Assembly: GCF_017696175.1 (NCBI RefSeq)
Contig: NZ_JAAORE010000001.1
Location: 124,001 to 188,000, forward strand
Length of the DNA stretch: 64,000 bases
Direction: 5' to 3'
Source: Prochlorococcus marinus XMU1404
Lineage (GTDB): Bacteria > Cyanobacteriota > Cyanobacteriia > PCC-6307 > Cyanobiaceae
Shown: positions 1-8,206 of the stretch, piece after piece
Position numbering within the stretch: the first letter of the stretch is position 1
Layout of the letters: every line of letters begins with the position of its first letter
Made by a program: the position numbers and the translations under genes
Notes under the pieces: generated by a model
Seen by the model: only the letters and a program-made list of their open reading frames with translations
Databases searched by the model: none
What the model was told of the DNA's origin: nothing

Positions 1-287
1 GAATCTATTTCTTTTTCAAGAACGTTTTTCTCGTCATTGTATTTTGTTTGTATGTCTAGGATAACTATCTCAAATTGCTCTCCAAAAAAATCTGACATTT
101 CTCTCCATGCTTCCATTTCTTCTTCTTTATCAATAGTATCGTTTACCTGATGAGAAATAACTTCTTGTACATATTGTTTCAGTTCTTGATGACTCATAGA
201 CTCAACTTTTTTTTGAACATAAAATTCTTTAAGTTTTTCTAATTGTTTTTTTGATAAATCAGCATAGATAAATGACTTCTTTTTCAT
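1..287 (-). CDS. Small conserved-type hypothetical protein, partial (C-terminus beyond the left edge)
   Basis: An open frame on the minus strand starts with ATG at 287-285 and stays open to base 1, giving at least 95 residues. The product is rich in Lys and Glu and looks soluble and helical. It begins MKKKSFIYADLSKKQLEK and contains a segment VESMSHQELKQYVQEVI, with no signal peptide or membrane segment. It resembles in style a family of short picocyanobacterial proteins of unknown function (I think of DUF7326, but cannot confirm the name). It is divergent from rpaA with about 380 bases between. The end of the gene is outside the window, so its full length is unknown. No function is proposed. 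Confidence 0.6.
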   Translation of the reverse strand, partial: MKKKSFIYADLSKKQLEKLKEFYVQKKVESMSHQELKQYVQEVISHQVNDTIDKEEEMEAWREMSDFFGEQFEIVILDIQTKYNDEKNVLEKEID

Positions 288-669
288 AAATACTTAAATT
301 TTTTTTAATATAGACAAAATTTCTAGTTTAAACACTTAGAAGAAATCAAAAACTTTAAACTCATGAAAATCTTCTTTGAAAACTGAGAATAACTGAATAT
401 TTCATTTTCAGATAACTTGATTTGACAATTAGAATAAGATATTTTTTTTCTAATATTCCTCTGATTATTAAGAAAAAATAAATAGAATCGAAAGAAATTG
501 TAAAATTTAAATTTTCTAAAAATTTGTAATTTCTTTGTAAAACACTGCCAGTATTGAGATGTTCGAGAAATCTAATTGATAAAATTGTTTACACAAATTA
601 AGCAATCTTTATAAATTCTTGAGAGAATCATAGTACTAAAACTTAATCTTGATTTAATAGTTCATAAAT
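288..669. other. Long non-coding leader between the left-edge gene and rpaA
   Basis: This 382-base stretch is the only gap over 300 bases in the window. It is very AT-rich and holds no convincing reading frame and no tRNA. It contains a good sigma-70-type promoter for rpaA (588-615), two TTTGTAA boxes 11 bases apart (523 and 534), and weak AT-only inverted repeats, for example AGTTTAAA near 326 pairing with TTTAAACT near 355. It could also carry the promoter of the divergent left-edge gene, or a small RNA, but nothing in the sequence proves either. Confidence 0.6.
588..615 (+). promoter_or_regulatory. Candidate sigma-70 promoter of rpaA
   Basis: TTTACA at 588-593 and TATAAA at 610-615 are separated by 16 bases, close to the ideal for a cyanobacterial housekeeping sigma factor. 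Transcription would start near 622, leaving a leader of about 48 bases before the rpaA ATG at 670. In such AT-rich DNA, -10-like hexamers are common, so the matching -35 box and spacing are what support this call. Confidence 0.4.
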
Positions 670-1452
670 ATGAAAATTTCAATCCTTTTAATTGAAGATG
701 ATCGTGATATGCGTGATTTGGTTGCTAGGCATTTAGAACATTCTGGTTTTGATGTACAAAGAGCCGAAGATGGTATTAAAGGACAAGCACTAGCTCTTCA
801 ATACTCACCAGATTTAATACTCTTAGATTTAATGTTGCCAAGCGTTGACGGATTAACTTTATGCCAGAGACTTAGAAGAGATGAAAGAACGTCAAATATC
901 CCAATTTTGATGATTACCGCATTAGGTGGCCTTAAAGATAAAGTGACTGGATTTAATTCTGGAGCAGACGATTACATTACAAAGCCATTCGATCTAGAAG
1001 AATTACATGTACGCATAAAAGCATTATTAAGAAGAACAAATAGAGCACAATTGAATTCTAGTAACCAGCAAGAAATATTAAATTACGGTCCTTTAACTCT
1101 TGTGCCGGAAAGATTTGAAGCTATTTGGTTTGAATCTCCTGTTAGATTAACGCATCTTGAATTTGAATTGCTTCACTGTCTTTTGCAGAGGCATGGTCAA
1201 ACTGTATCGCCAGCATTAATTCTTAAAGAAGTATGGGGATACGAACCTGATGATGACATTGAGACAATAAGAGTGCATATCAGACATTTACGCACTAAAT
1301 TAGAACCTGATCCACGTAAGCCCATATATATAAAAACTGTATATGGTGCAGGATACTGTCTTGAGTTACCAATTGGTTCTCAAGTTGAAACTGCTAGGCA
1401 AGAGTTTCTTCAAGCAAGAAATTCAGATTTGATAAATTCTACAGTAGATTAG
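670..1452 (+). CDS. rpaA: RpaA, OmpR-family circadian output response regulator
   Basis: RpaA is the DNA-binding response regulator that carries KaiC-clock timing from the kinase SasA to global transcription in cyanobacteria. The 260-residue protein has an N-terminal receiver domain (about 1-120) with acidic pocket E9-D10-D11, phospho-acceptor D53 in LLDLMLP and the conserved Lys in TKPFD. A winged-helix OmpR-type DNA-binding domain follows (about 138-238), with the RpaA-specific stretches [16 protein letters not shown] and [17 protein letters not shown]. From memory these match Synechococcus elongatus RpaA closely, including D53. A weakly conserved tail of about 20 residues follows. The gene stands alone behind a long leader, and its stop codon overlaps the holB stop on the other strand by four bases. 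Confidence 0.92.
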   Translation: MKISILLIEDDRDMRDLVARHLEHSGFDVQRAEDGIKGQALALQYSPDLILLDLMLPSVDGLTLCQRLRRDERTSNIPILMITALGGLKDKVTGFNSGADDYITKPFDLEELHVRIKALLRRTNRAQLNSSNQQEILNYGPLTLVPERFEAIWFESPVRLTHLEFELLHCLLQRHGQTVSPALILKEVWGYEPDDDIETIRVHIRHLRTKLEPDPRKPIYIKTVYGAGYCLELPIGSQVETARQEFLQARNSDLINSTVD

Positions 1453-2417
1453 TCTTGTATATCTTTCATTGCAATTTTTAAAAAAGTCATTTCCCATGAC
1501 AACCTCGGTTGAATGTTTTTATTTAAGTTAAATTTTAAATTTTCAAGTTTTTTAACTAAACCAATATCTTTTGTCTTTCTCCACCAGATAATTTGAATTA
1601 AATTGACCAAACAAATCTGTTGATAAATTTCTAATTTTTCGGATATTAATTTAGATACTTCAAATATCTCCAAACTACTTTTTATTGGTTTATCTAATTT
1701 AGATATAATTTCATCTGAAAAATTATTCAAAATTTCAATATTTTTCAATAATTGATTTGGAGATCCATTTGCAGAAATTATTAAATCTTCATATTTTAAT
1801 TTTGTATTAATTTTTGATTTAGAAGTATCTAAATAATCTTCCAAAATAAACTTTATTTGTTTACTAGAAAATGATCGAAATCTGACTATTTGACATCTTG
1901 AAATAATAGTATCTAAGAGAAGGTTTAATTTAGATGTTAGTAAAATAAAAATTCCATTACTGGGTTCTTCTAAGGTTTTTAAAAGGCAATTAGAGGCTGC
2001 TTCGTTTAAAAGATGTGCATCAATAATTAATACAATTTTTTTTTCTGAGTTTATTGATTTCTGGCCAAGAAAAGTTTTAATATTACGTATTTGAGCAATT
2101 TTTATAATCTCAGATCCACTTTTTATTGTTTTTTCGAGATTGGAATTTCTTGAACTTTTTGTTGCCAAAAGAGAATCAGGCTCGATAATTAGAAAATCAG
2201 GATGGTTATAGTTGGTAATTTTCTCTTCAACATTTTCGCTTGGAGAAGATTTTTTAAAAATTTCTTTTATAAATCTAAGAGCAGTTTGCTTTTTTCCTAC
2301 ACCTTTAGCACCATAAAATATATAACCATTAGCAAATGATTTATTTTTAATTATGCTGTTAAGATAAGTATCGACTTCTTCATTAAATAAAATATTTTTT
2401 TTTTGAATCTCAGTCAT
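1449..2417 (-). CDS. holB: DNA polymerase III, delta-prime subunit (HolB)
   Basis: A clamp-loader AAA+ subunit that helps open the sliding clamp onto primed DNA. The 322-residue protein has a P-loop GAKGVGKKQ at 36-44, the AAA+ box LKTLEEP at 146-152 and the arginine-finger motif SRC at 173-175, which together identify a DnaX/HolB-type clamp loader. The usual Thr/Ser after GK in the P-loop is Lys here, and no zinc-binding cysteine cluster is visible. This fits a delta-prime subunit, which need not hydrolyse ATP, better than DnaX. The C-terminal part is poorly conserved and Lys/Asn-rich. It overlaps tmk upstream by four bases (ATGA), an arrangement common for tmk-holB, so translational coupling is likely. 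Confidence 0.85.
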   Translation of the reverse strand: MTEIQKKNILFNEEVDTYLNSIIKNKSFANGYIFYGAKGVGKKQTALRFIKEIFKKSSPSENVEEKITNYNHPDFLIIEPDSLLATKSSRNSNLEKTIKSGSEIIKIAQIRNIKTFLGQKSINSEKKIVLIIDAHLLNEAASNCLLKTLEEPSNGIFILLTSKLNLLLDTIISRCQIVRFRSFSSKQIKFILEDYLDTSKSKINTKLKYEDLIISANGSPNQLLKNIEILNNFSDEIISKLDKPIKSSLEIFEVSKLISEKLEIYQQICLVNLIQIIWWRKTKDIGLVKKLENLKFNLNKNIQPRLSWEMTFLKIAMKDIQD

Positions 2418-3052
2418 TTGTTTTTAGAAAAATTATTTAGTAAAGTCTCTTTAATTTGATTAGAAATAGTTTTAATATTTTGTGAGGCAGATATTACTTT
2501 CCAGTTTTTTTCTTTGGCAATTAGTTTGAAGCCTTCATTTACTTTTTCTAAAAATCTAATACCTTCTGATTCTATTCTATCTGGAATTTTATTTTTTCTT
2601 CTGAGTATACTTTCTTCTGGAGAAATTTCTAAAAAGAAAGTCAGATCAGGATATTCTCCTTGACAAACAATAGATTCAATATTTTTAATTATTTCTAAAT
2701 TTATATTTCTTCCATAACCTTGGTAAGCCAGGGTGGAATCTGAAAATCTATCACTTATTACCCAATCATTCTTATTCAAAGCAGGTGAAATAATTTTTGA
2801 AACGTGTTCAGATCTATCAGCTGAATAAAGTAATAATTCCGTGAGCGATGAAGGCTTGTTATTTTCATTATTATCAAGGATTAATCCTCTAAGTTTTTTC
2901 CCTAAAAGACTCCCTCCAGGCTCTCTTGTTGTGATTAATTTAGACCCTTTCTTTATTAAACCACTATTAGGTAGCCATTTAGATAGTTCATCTATTTGGG
3001 TAGTCTTACCACATCCATCAATACCCTCAATAACAATAAATTTTCCTTTCAT
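2414..3052 (-). CDS. tmk: Thymidylate kinase
   Basis: Phosphorylates dTMP to dTDP using ATP, an essential step of dTTP supply. The 212-residue protein has the P-loop [11 protein letters not shown] at 9-19, the substrate-binding TREPGG at 42-47 and the signature [12 protein letters not shown] beginning at 101, and its length is normal for the family. It sits between the copper ATPase, whose stop codon directly abuts the tmk ATG, and holB, with which it overlaps by four bases. The three genes therefore look like one minus-strand operon. Pairing tmk with holB is common in bacteria and supports both calls. Confidence 0.95.
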   Translation of the reverse strand: MKGKFIVIEGIDGCGKTTQIDELSKWLPNSGLIKKGSKLITTREPGGSLLGKKLRGLILDNNENNKPSSLTELLLYSADRSEHVSKIISPALNKNDWVISDRFSDSTLAYQGYGRNINLEIIKNIESIVCQGEYPDLTFFLEISPEESILRRKNKIPDRIESEGIRFLEKVNEGFKLIAKEKNWKVISASQNIKTISNQIKETLLNNFSKNK

Positions 3053-5350
3053 TTACTCTAAAGATAAAGCATTAATAACAACTGTAATAGAGCTAGTAGC
3101 CATCAATAATGCTGCTATTGAGGGAGTGAGAAGAATACCGTATTGAGGGAATAAAATGCCGGCTGCTAGTGGTATAGCTATTAAGTTGTAACCAAAAGCC
3201 CATATTAGATTTTGCTTTATTTTTCTGATAGTTTTTTTTGCAAGATTTAATGCGTAGGGTAATCCATTTAGTTGATCCCCCATCAATACTACATCTGCAT
3301 TTGCCTTGGCTATTTGAGTCCCAGATCCCACTGCAATTCCTAAGTCAGAGGATGCTAAGGCTGGGACATCATTAATGCCATCACCAATCATTGCTACTTT
3401 ATTATTTATTTTAAAACTTTCTATAGTTTTCAATTTCATTTGAGGAAGAAGATCCCATTTTACTTCTGATTCTTTACAACCAATTTTTTTTGCTAAAGCT
3501 AAAACTGTATGTTTTCTATCTCCACTTAATATATTAATTTTAAATTTGTTTTCTCTCAAATTTTGAACTGTTTTTATTGCATCATCTCTGAGTAAATCTC
3601 CTAACAATATAAATCCTAATAACTTATCTTTGATACTTACACCAATGACTGTGTTAGTTTTTGTGTCTTCATTTTCAATGACTTCTTTGGCATCTCCATC
3701 AATTATTGTTCCTTTGCTTAGTAGCCATTCAATATTTCCAATATTAATAAGTCCATCAATTGAATCAAGTTCTCCTGAAACACCTCTACCAGAATGGGTG
3801 AAAATTTTTTTGATTGGAAATAAACTTAAATTTTGTTTCTTTGCCTCTTGAATTAAGGCATTTGCGATTGGATGTCTGCTTTCCTTTTCTAAACTGGCAG
3901 CTATTCTTAATAAAAATGAATGATCATTATTATTTTTATAATCAACTATGAAAGGCTCACCTTTTGTTAAGGTACCTGTTTTATCAAAAATAATGTGATT
4001 AATTTTTGAAGCGATCTCTATTTTGTCACCGCCTTTAAATAAAACCCCTTTTTTTGCTGCTTTACCCGATGCGACAGTTATTACAGTTGGTGTGGCTAAA
4101 CCTAATGCACAAGGACAAGCTATCACTAAAACAGCAATTGACAATTGTATCGCTAAACTAAGGAAATTATCAGCGTTACTTCCAAGCGAATTATGAAGTG
4201 TGTGGCTAGATTTTGAGATGAATTCATGATGATTATGACTTAATAACTCAGGCCAAATATTTCTTGCCCCTTTCCACCAAAAGAAGAAGGTTCCAGTAGC
4301 AAAAATAAGTACGAAGTAAGTAAATTTGCCTGCAATTTCATCAGCAATTCTTTGAATCCGAGGCTTTTTAGCGTTTACAGACTCTATAAGACTTACTAGT
4401 TTTGCAAGAGATGAATCCCCTCCAACCTTCTTTACTTTGAGCCTAAGAGTAGAATTAAGATTTAAAGATCCGCTTGATAAATATTCTCCTTCTTTTACTT
4501 CGATAGGTTTGGATTCTCCAGTAATATGTGAAACATCAACATATGAAGTACCTAGCGTAACAATGCAGTCAGCAGGTACCCTATCTCCTGCTAAAACTTG
4601 AATTTCTTGCTCAGGTTTTAAAGCATTTATTCTTATTGACTTTATTTGGTTATTTTCTTTATAAATATTTGCCATTTCTGGTTGAAGATCTAATAAATCT
4701 ACAACTGAAGAACCAGTTTGAAATCTAGCTCTTTCTTCTAAAAAACGCCCAATCATTATAAATCCAAGTAGCATTACCGGTTCATTAAAAAAACAAGGAA
4801 AACCAGTGGCAGGAAATATTAAGGATAGAAGACTTGTTATGTATGCACTAGTTACTCCGAGAGCTACTAAAGAATCCATATCTGGACGATTCTTTATAAA
4901 TGATTTAAATCCATTAATAATTATTCCTCTTCCAGGAAATAATAAAGCTAATGTTGCTAATAAAGCGTGAAAAAATATATTACCCAATATTGGCAAATTT
5001 ATATAGCTTCCTTCTGCAAGATGACCTAAGCCTGAAAATAATAAAAGTAATAGAGCAAAAGTTAGTTTATTCCATTGATTATTCCATTTCTTTTTTTTTT
5101 CAAGTTCTGCTTTATTTATTTTTTTTGAAAAATCATTTATGTAAATCTTTGATGGGAAACCATTATCTTTTAGGTTTTCGAGAATTGTTTCTATTTCTAT
5201 GTGTTTCTTGTTAATTTCAAAATATGCACTTTCAGTGAGCAAATTAACAGAAACATTTTCAATACCATTGGTATTATTCAATATTTTCTCCACTGTACTA
5301 ACGCAACCTCCACACTTCATTCCTTTAATGCTTAATTGAATGCTCTCCAT
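3053..5350 (-). CDS. Copper-type P1B ATPase (CtaA/PacS/CopA family)
   Basis: A heavy-metal transporting ATPase, probably moving Cu(I) across the plasma or thylakoid membrane for plastocyanin and cytochrome oxidase. The 765-residue protein has an N-terminal HMA domain with metal-binding CGGC at 13-16, then membrane helices and the actuator motif TGES at 277-280. The CPC transport motif is at 412-414, the phosphorylated Asp of DKTGT at 456, the SRHP motif is in the nucleotide domain, and GDGIND is at 656-661. CPC plus the HMA motif point to Cu(I). A His-rich loop (HNHHEF, SSHTLH) lies just before the CPC helix. I cannot tell the importing CtaA-type from the PacS-type by sequence, so no symbol is given. 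First gene of the operon with tmk and holB. Confidence 0.88.
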   Translation of the reverse strand: MESIQLSIKGMKCGGCVSTVEKILNNTNGIENVSVNLLTESAYFEINKKHIEIETILENLKDNGFPSKIYINDFSKKINKAELEKKKKWNNQWNKLTFALLLLLFSGLGHLAEGSYINLPILGNIFFHALLATLALLFPGRGIIINGFKSFIKNRPDMDSLVALGVTSAYITSLLSLIFPATGFPCFFNEPVMLLGFIMIGRFLEERARFQTGSSVVDLLDLQPEMANIYKENNQIKSIRINALKPEQEIQVLAGDRVPADCIVTLGTSYVDVSHITGESKPIEVKEGEYLSSGSLNLNSTLRLKVKKVGGDSSLAKLVSLIESVNAKKPRIQRIADEIAGKFTYFVLIFATGTFFFWWKGARNIWPELLSHNHHEFISKSSHTLHNSLGSNADNFLSLAIQLSIAVLVIACPCALGLATPTVITVASGKAAKKGVLFKGGDKIEIASKINHIIFDKTGTLTKGEPFIVDYKNNNDHSFLLRIAASLEKESRHPIANALIQEAKKQNLSLFPIKKIFTHSGRGVSGELDSIDGLINIGNIEWLLSKGTIIDGDAKEVIENEDTKTNTVIGVSIKDKLLGFILLGDLLRDDAIKTVQNLRENKFKINILSGDRKHTVLALAKKIGCKESEVKWDLLPQMKLKTIESFKINNKVAMIGDGINDVPALASSDLGIAVGSGTQIAKANADVVLMGDQLNGLPYALNLAKKTIRKIKQNLIWAFGYNLIAIPLAAGILFPQYGILLTPSIAALLMATSSITVVINALSLE

Positions 5351-5394
5351 ATTTTTACGATATAAACAAATTAATGATTGGCTTTATTTTTAAC

Positions 5395-5400
5395 TATAAT
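5395..5400 (+). promoter_or_regulatory. Candidate -10 box for ycf3
   Basis: A perfect TATAAT lies 71 bases before the GTG start of ycf3 in the divergent gap between the copper ATPase and ycf3. The -35 region (TTAATG at 5371-5376, 18-base spacing) is a poor match, so only the -10 box supports this. Confidence 0.3.
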
Positions 5401-5470
5401 AATAAATGTATTAGATTTTTTAAATAGTTATTTTTTAAATTACTATATTATTCTTATTAGATTAAAAGCA

Positions 5471-5992
5471 GTGCCTAGTAATCAAAACAGAGACAATTTT
5501 ATTGATAAAGCTTTTACTGTAATTGCTGAATCTATAGTAAAAATAATGCCTATCGCAGAGAAGGAAAAAAAGGCTTATATCTATTATAGAGATGGATTAG
5601 CTGCTCAAAATAACGGGGATTATTCAGAAGCATTAGAGTATTATAAAGAGAGTTTATTGCTTGAAGAAAATAAAATTGATAGAGGAGAGACTCTTAAAAA
5701 TATGGCAATAATCTATATGAGCAACGGTGAAGAGGATTTGTCTATTGAAACTTATGAAAAAGCATTAGTTGAAAATCCTAAACAGCCATCATGCCTGAAA
5801 AATATAGGTTTAATTTATGAAAAAAGAGGAAGATACGCAGAACAATCTGGTGATTTAGATCAAAGAGATATTTGGTTTGATAAGGCTGCTGAAGTCTGGT
5901 CTAAAGCAGTGAGATTATATCCAGGTGGGTACCTCGATATTGAGAATTGGTTGAAAAATTCAGGAAGAAGTTCAATCGATATGTACCTCTAA
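5471..5992 (+). CDS. ycf3: Photosystem I assembly protein Ycf3
   Basis: Ycf3 is a TPR chaperone needed for stable photosystem I assembly at the thylakoid membrane. The 173-residue protein starts at a GTG with the family N-terminus [15 protein letters not shown]. The frame is open further upstream, but that part (31 codons) is AT-rich, hydrophobic and unlike Ycf3, so GTG at 5471 is chosen. TPR units are visible around [40 protein letters not shown] and [13 protein letters not shown]. The C-terminus [13 protein letters not shown] is characteristic of Ycf3. It converges on radA with six bases between the stops. Confidence 0.93.
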   Translation: MPSNQNRDNFIDKAFTVIAESIVKIMPIAEKEKKAYIYYRDGLAAQNNGDYSEALEYYKESLLLEENKIDRGETLKNMAIIYMSNGEEDLSIETYEKALVENPKQPSCLKNIGLIYEKRGRYAEQSGDLDQRDIWFDKAAEVWSKAVRLYPGGYLDIENWLKNSGRSSIDMYL

Positions 5993-5998
5993 TATTTT

Positions 5999-7351
5999 TT
6001 AATCTGACAAAGAATAGTTAACTGCTTCTTTAATATTGGAAATCTCTTTAATATTGATTGAATTTTGAAAATTAATATTCAGATCCTCCTCTAATTTTGG
6101 CACTATTATATTTTTGATTCCTAGTCTTGAAGCCTCTTCTATCTTGGTTCGAAGGTTGTTCGATTTTCTAACTTGACCGCTCAAACCTAATTCACCAATA
6201 AATGAGCTACTAGCTAAAGCAGGTATATTCTTTAAGCTTGATAAAATTGATATTGCTACTGCTAGGTCAGATGAAGGATCACTTATCTCAAAACCACCAC
6301 CAGTAGCTACGTAACAATCAAATTCAGATAATTTTATCCCTACGTGTTTTTCAATAACAGCTAGAATTTGGTGTAATCTGTTAACGCCAATTCCAGTTGT
6401 AGTACGCCTAGGGTTGCTATAAAAAGTTTTATTTACAAGTGCTTGTATATCTACTGCGAATGGTCTAGTTCCTTCATTGGTTATGGTGGTAGTAACACCT
6501 GAAATGTTTTCTTTATTGGTAAAGATTGAGCTTGGGTTTTTTATTTCTCTTAAGCCTTCTTCGAGCATTTCAAAAATTCCGATTTCAAATGTCGATCCAA
6601 ATCGATTTTTTATACCTCTAAGTAATCTATGTGAAGAAATATTATCTCCTTCAAAGTTTATTACTACATCAACTAAATGCTCTAAAGTTTTTGGACCAGC
6701 TAAAGCCCCATCTTTAGTGACATGACCAATGATTAAAATTGCAATATTATTGTCTTTTGCGAGACTTTGTAACTCAGATGAACATGCTCTAACTTGAGAA
6801 ACTGAACCTGGCGAACTTTCCATCTCATGATCATAGATAGCTTGAATACTATCAATAATTGCAAAACTTGGATTTACATGTTTTATCTCATCAATAATTA
6901 AGGATAAATTAGTTTCTGCAAAAATTTTTAAATCAATACTGTTTTGATTTAATCTATCCCATCTTATTTTGACTTGTTCTAAAGATTCTTCTGCAGTAAC
7001 GTATAAAACTCTCTCATTGAGCGATATTTTACCTGCTGATTGAAGAACTATTGTGCTTTTACCTATACCTGGCTCTCCTCCAAGCAAAACAACTGATCCA
7101 GGGACTATTCCACCGCCAAGCACTCGATCAAATTCCTCAAATCCACTTGTAAACCTTGATATTTTTTTAGATGAAATTTCATTAAAGGGTAGAGCTCTCT
7201 TGTTGGTTTTTATTTCTTGATATTTAGATCTCTTGCTTTTGATTTCCTCAACAATAGAATTCCATGAATTGCAATTAAGGCATTTCCCAAAGTATTGAGA
7301 AGTTTCTGTTCCGCAATTTTGACAAATAAAAGTCGATAATTTGCTGGACAT
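5999..7351 (-). CDS. radA: DNA repair protein RadA
   Basis: RadA is a RecA-like branch-migration ATPase that processes recombination intermediates. The 450-residue protein has an N-terminal four-cysteine zinc finger (C10, C13, C24, C27), a Walker A GGEPGIGKST at 91-100 and the RadA-specific KNRFG motif at 248-252. A C-terminal Lon-protease-like domain follows (about 285-445), and the length is typical. It is transcribed alone on the minus strand and divergent from rpaB, with 108 bases holding both promoters. Confidence 0.95.
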   Translation of the reverse strand: MSSKLSTFICQNCGTETSQYFGKCLNCNSWNSIVEEIKSKRSKYQEIKTNKRALPFNEISSKKISRFTSGFEEFDRVLGGGIVPGSVVLLGGEPGIGKSTIVLQSAGKISLNERVLYVTAEESLEQVKIRWDRLNQNSIDLKIFAETNLSLIIDEIKHVNPSFAIIDSIQAIYDHEMESSPGSVSQVRACSSELQSLAKDNNIAILIIGHVTKDGALAGPKTLEHLVDVVINFEGDNISSHRLLRGIKNRFGSTFEIGIFEMLEEGLREIKNPSSIFTNKENISGVTTTITNEGTRPFAVDIQALVNKTFYSNPRRTTTGIGVNRLHQILAVIEKHVGIKLSEFDCYVATGGGFEISDPSSDLAVAISILSSLKNIPALASSSFIGELGLSGQVRKSNNLRTKIEEASRLGIKNIIVPKLEEDLNINFQNSINIKEISNIKEAVNYSLSD

Positions 7352-7394
7352 TTAGTTTTTTGAATAAAGAAATGGAACTAGAATGTTTGGGATT

Positions 7395-7424
7395 TTGCCC
7401 CTCTACAAGTTAGATTAGGATAAT
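7395..7424 (+). promoter_or_regulatory. Candidate promoter of the rpaB-plsX-fab operon
   Basis: TTGCCC at 7395-7400 and GATAAT at 7419-7424 are spaced 18 bases apart and lie 36 bases before the rpaB ATG. Both hexamers deviate from consensus, so this is a moderate prediction. Confidence 0.3.
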
Positions 7425-7459
7425 AGTAAATTCTCTTTCTGATTAGCTAATAGAAACAT

Positions 7460-8206
7460 ATGACTCTTTCTAGTCAAACTAAAGAAACAATTCTAGTCGC
7501 AGATGATGAGGCCAGTATTAGAAGAATTTTAGAGACGCGTCTATCCATGATTGGCTACAAAGTTGTAACTGCAAGTGATGGTAAAGAAGCACTAAAGTTA
7601 TTTAAAGATTATGAGCCTGATTTGGTAGTACTTGACGTCATGATGCCAAAGTTAGATGGTTATGGAGTTTGTCAAGAATTAAGGAAAGATTCTGATGTTC
7701 CAATTGTCATGTTAACTGCATTAGGAGATGTTGCCGATAGGATAACAGGTTTAGAATTAGGGGCTGACGATTATGTTGTTAAACCATTTAGTCCTAAGGA
7801 ATTAGAAGCCAGAATCAGGTGCGTTTTAAGAAGAATTGACAAAGAACAAATTCCTGGCATGCCTAATTCAGGATTAATTTTAGTTACTGATATAAAAATT
7901 GATACAAATCGAAGACAAGTTTTTAAAAGCGATGAGAGAATTAGATTAACTGGTATGGAATTTAGTCTCTTAGAGCTTTTGGTAAGTAGGTCAGGAGAGC
8001 CATTTAGTAGAGGAGAGATTTTAAAAGAGGTTTGGGGATATACACCCGAGAGACATGTAGATACAAGAGTAGTCGATGTTCATATTTCAAGATTAAGATC
8101 AAAATTGGAGGCTGATCCTGCAAATCCTGAATTGATATTAACAGCAAGAGGCACCGGATATCTGTTTCAAAGGATTGTCGATATTAATCCTTTTGAAGGT
8201 AAATAA
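7460..8206 (+). CDS. rpaB: RpaB, OmpR-family high-light response regulator (Ycf27)
   Basis: RpaB, partner of the membrane kinase NblS, represses or activates high-light genes through HLR1 sites and is essential in cyanobacteria. The 248-residue protein has a receiver domain with acidic residues D15-D16-E17, phospho-acceptor D59 in VVLDVMMP and the Lys of VVKPFSP. An OmpR-type winged helix follows, with LTGMEFSLLELLVSRSG and VWGYTPERHVDTRVVDVHIS. These stretches are nearly invariant in RpaB/Ycf27, so the call is firm. The stop codon directly abuts the ATG of plsX, so the regulator leads a lipid-synthesis operon. Confidence 0.95.
   Translation: MTLSSQTKETILVADDEASIRRILETRLSMIGYKVVTASDGKEALKLFKDYEPDLVVLDVMMPKLDGYGVCQELRKDSDVPIVMLTALGDVADRITGLELGADDYVVKPFSPKELEARIRCVLRRIDKEQIPGMPNSGLILVTDIKIDTNRRQVFKSDERIRLTGMEFSLLELLVSRSGEPFSRGEILKEVWGYTPERHVDTRVVDVHISRLRSKLEADPANPELILTARGTGYLFQRIVDINPFEGK

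Noticed and set aside
557-573. A T-arm-like AGAT-GTTCGAGAA-ATCT that might belong to a tRNA
   Set aside because: The stem has only four pairs, and no acceptor stem, anticodon arm or CCA-side pairing can be drawn around it.
2841-3146. A 101-codon plus-strand frame
   Set aside because: It is antisense to tmk and the start of the copper ATPase, both with full family motifs. The product is a shadow without recognisable features.
5378-5470. A longer Ycf3 with 31 more N-terminal residues
   Set aside because: The added part is AT-rich, hydrophobic and overlaps the -10 box; Ycf3 similarity starts at the GTG at 5471.
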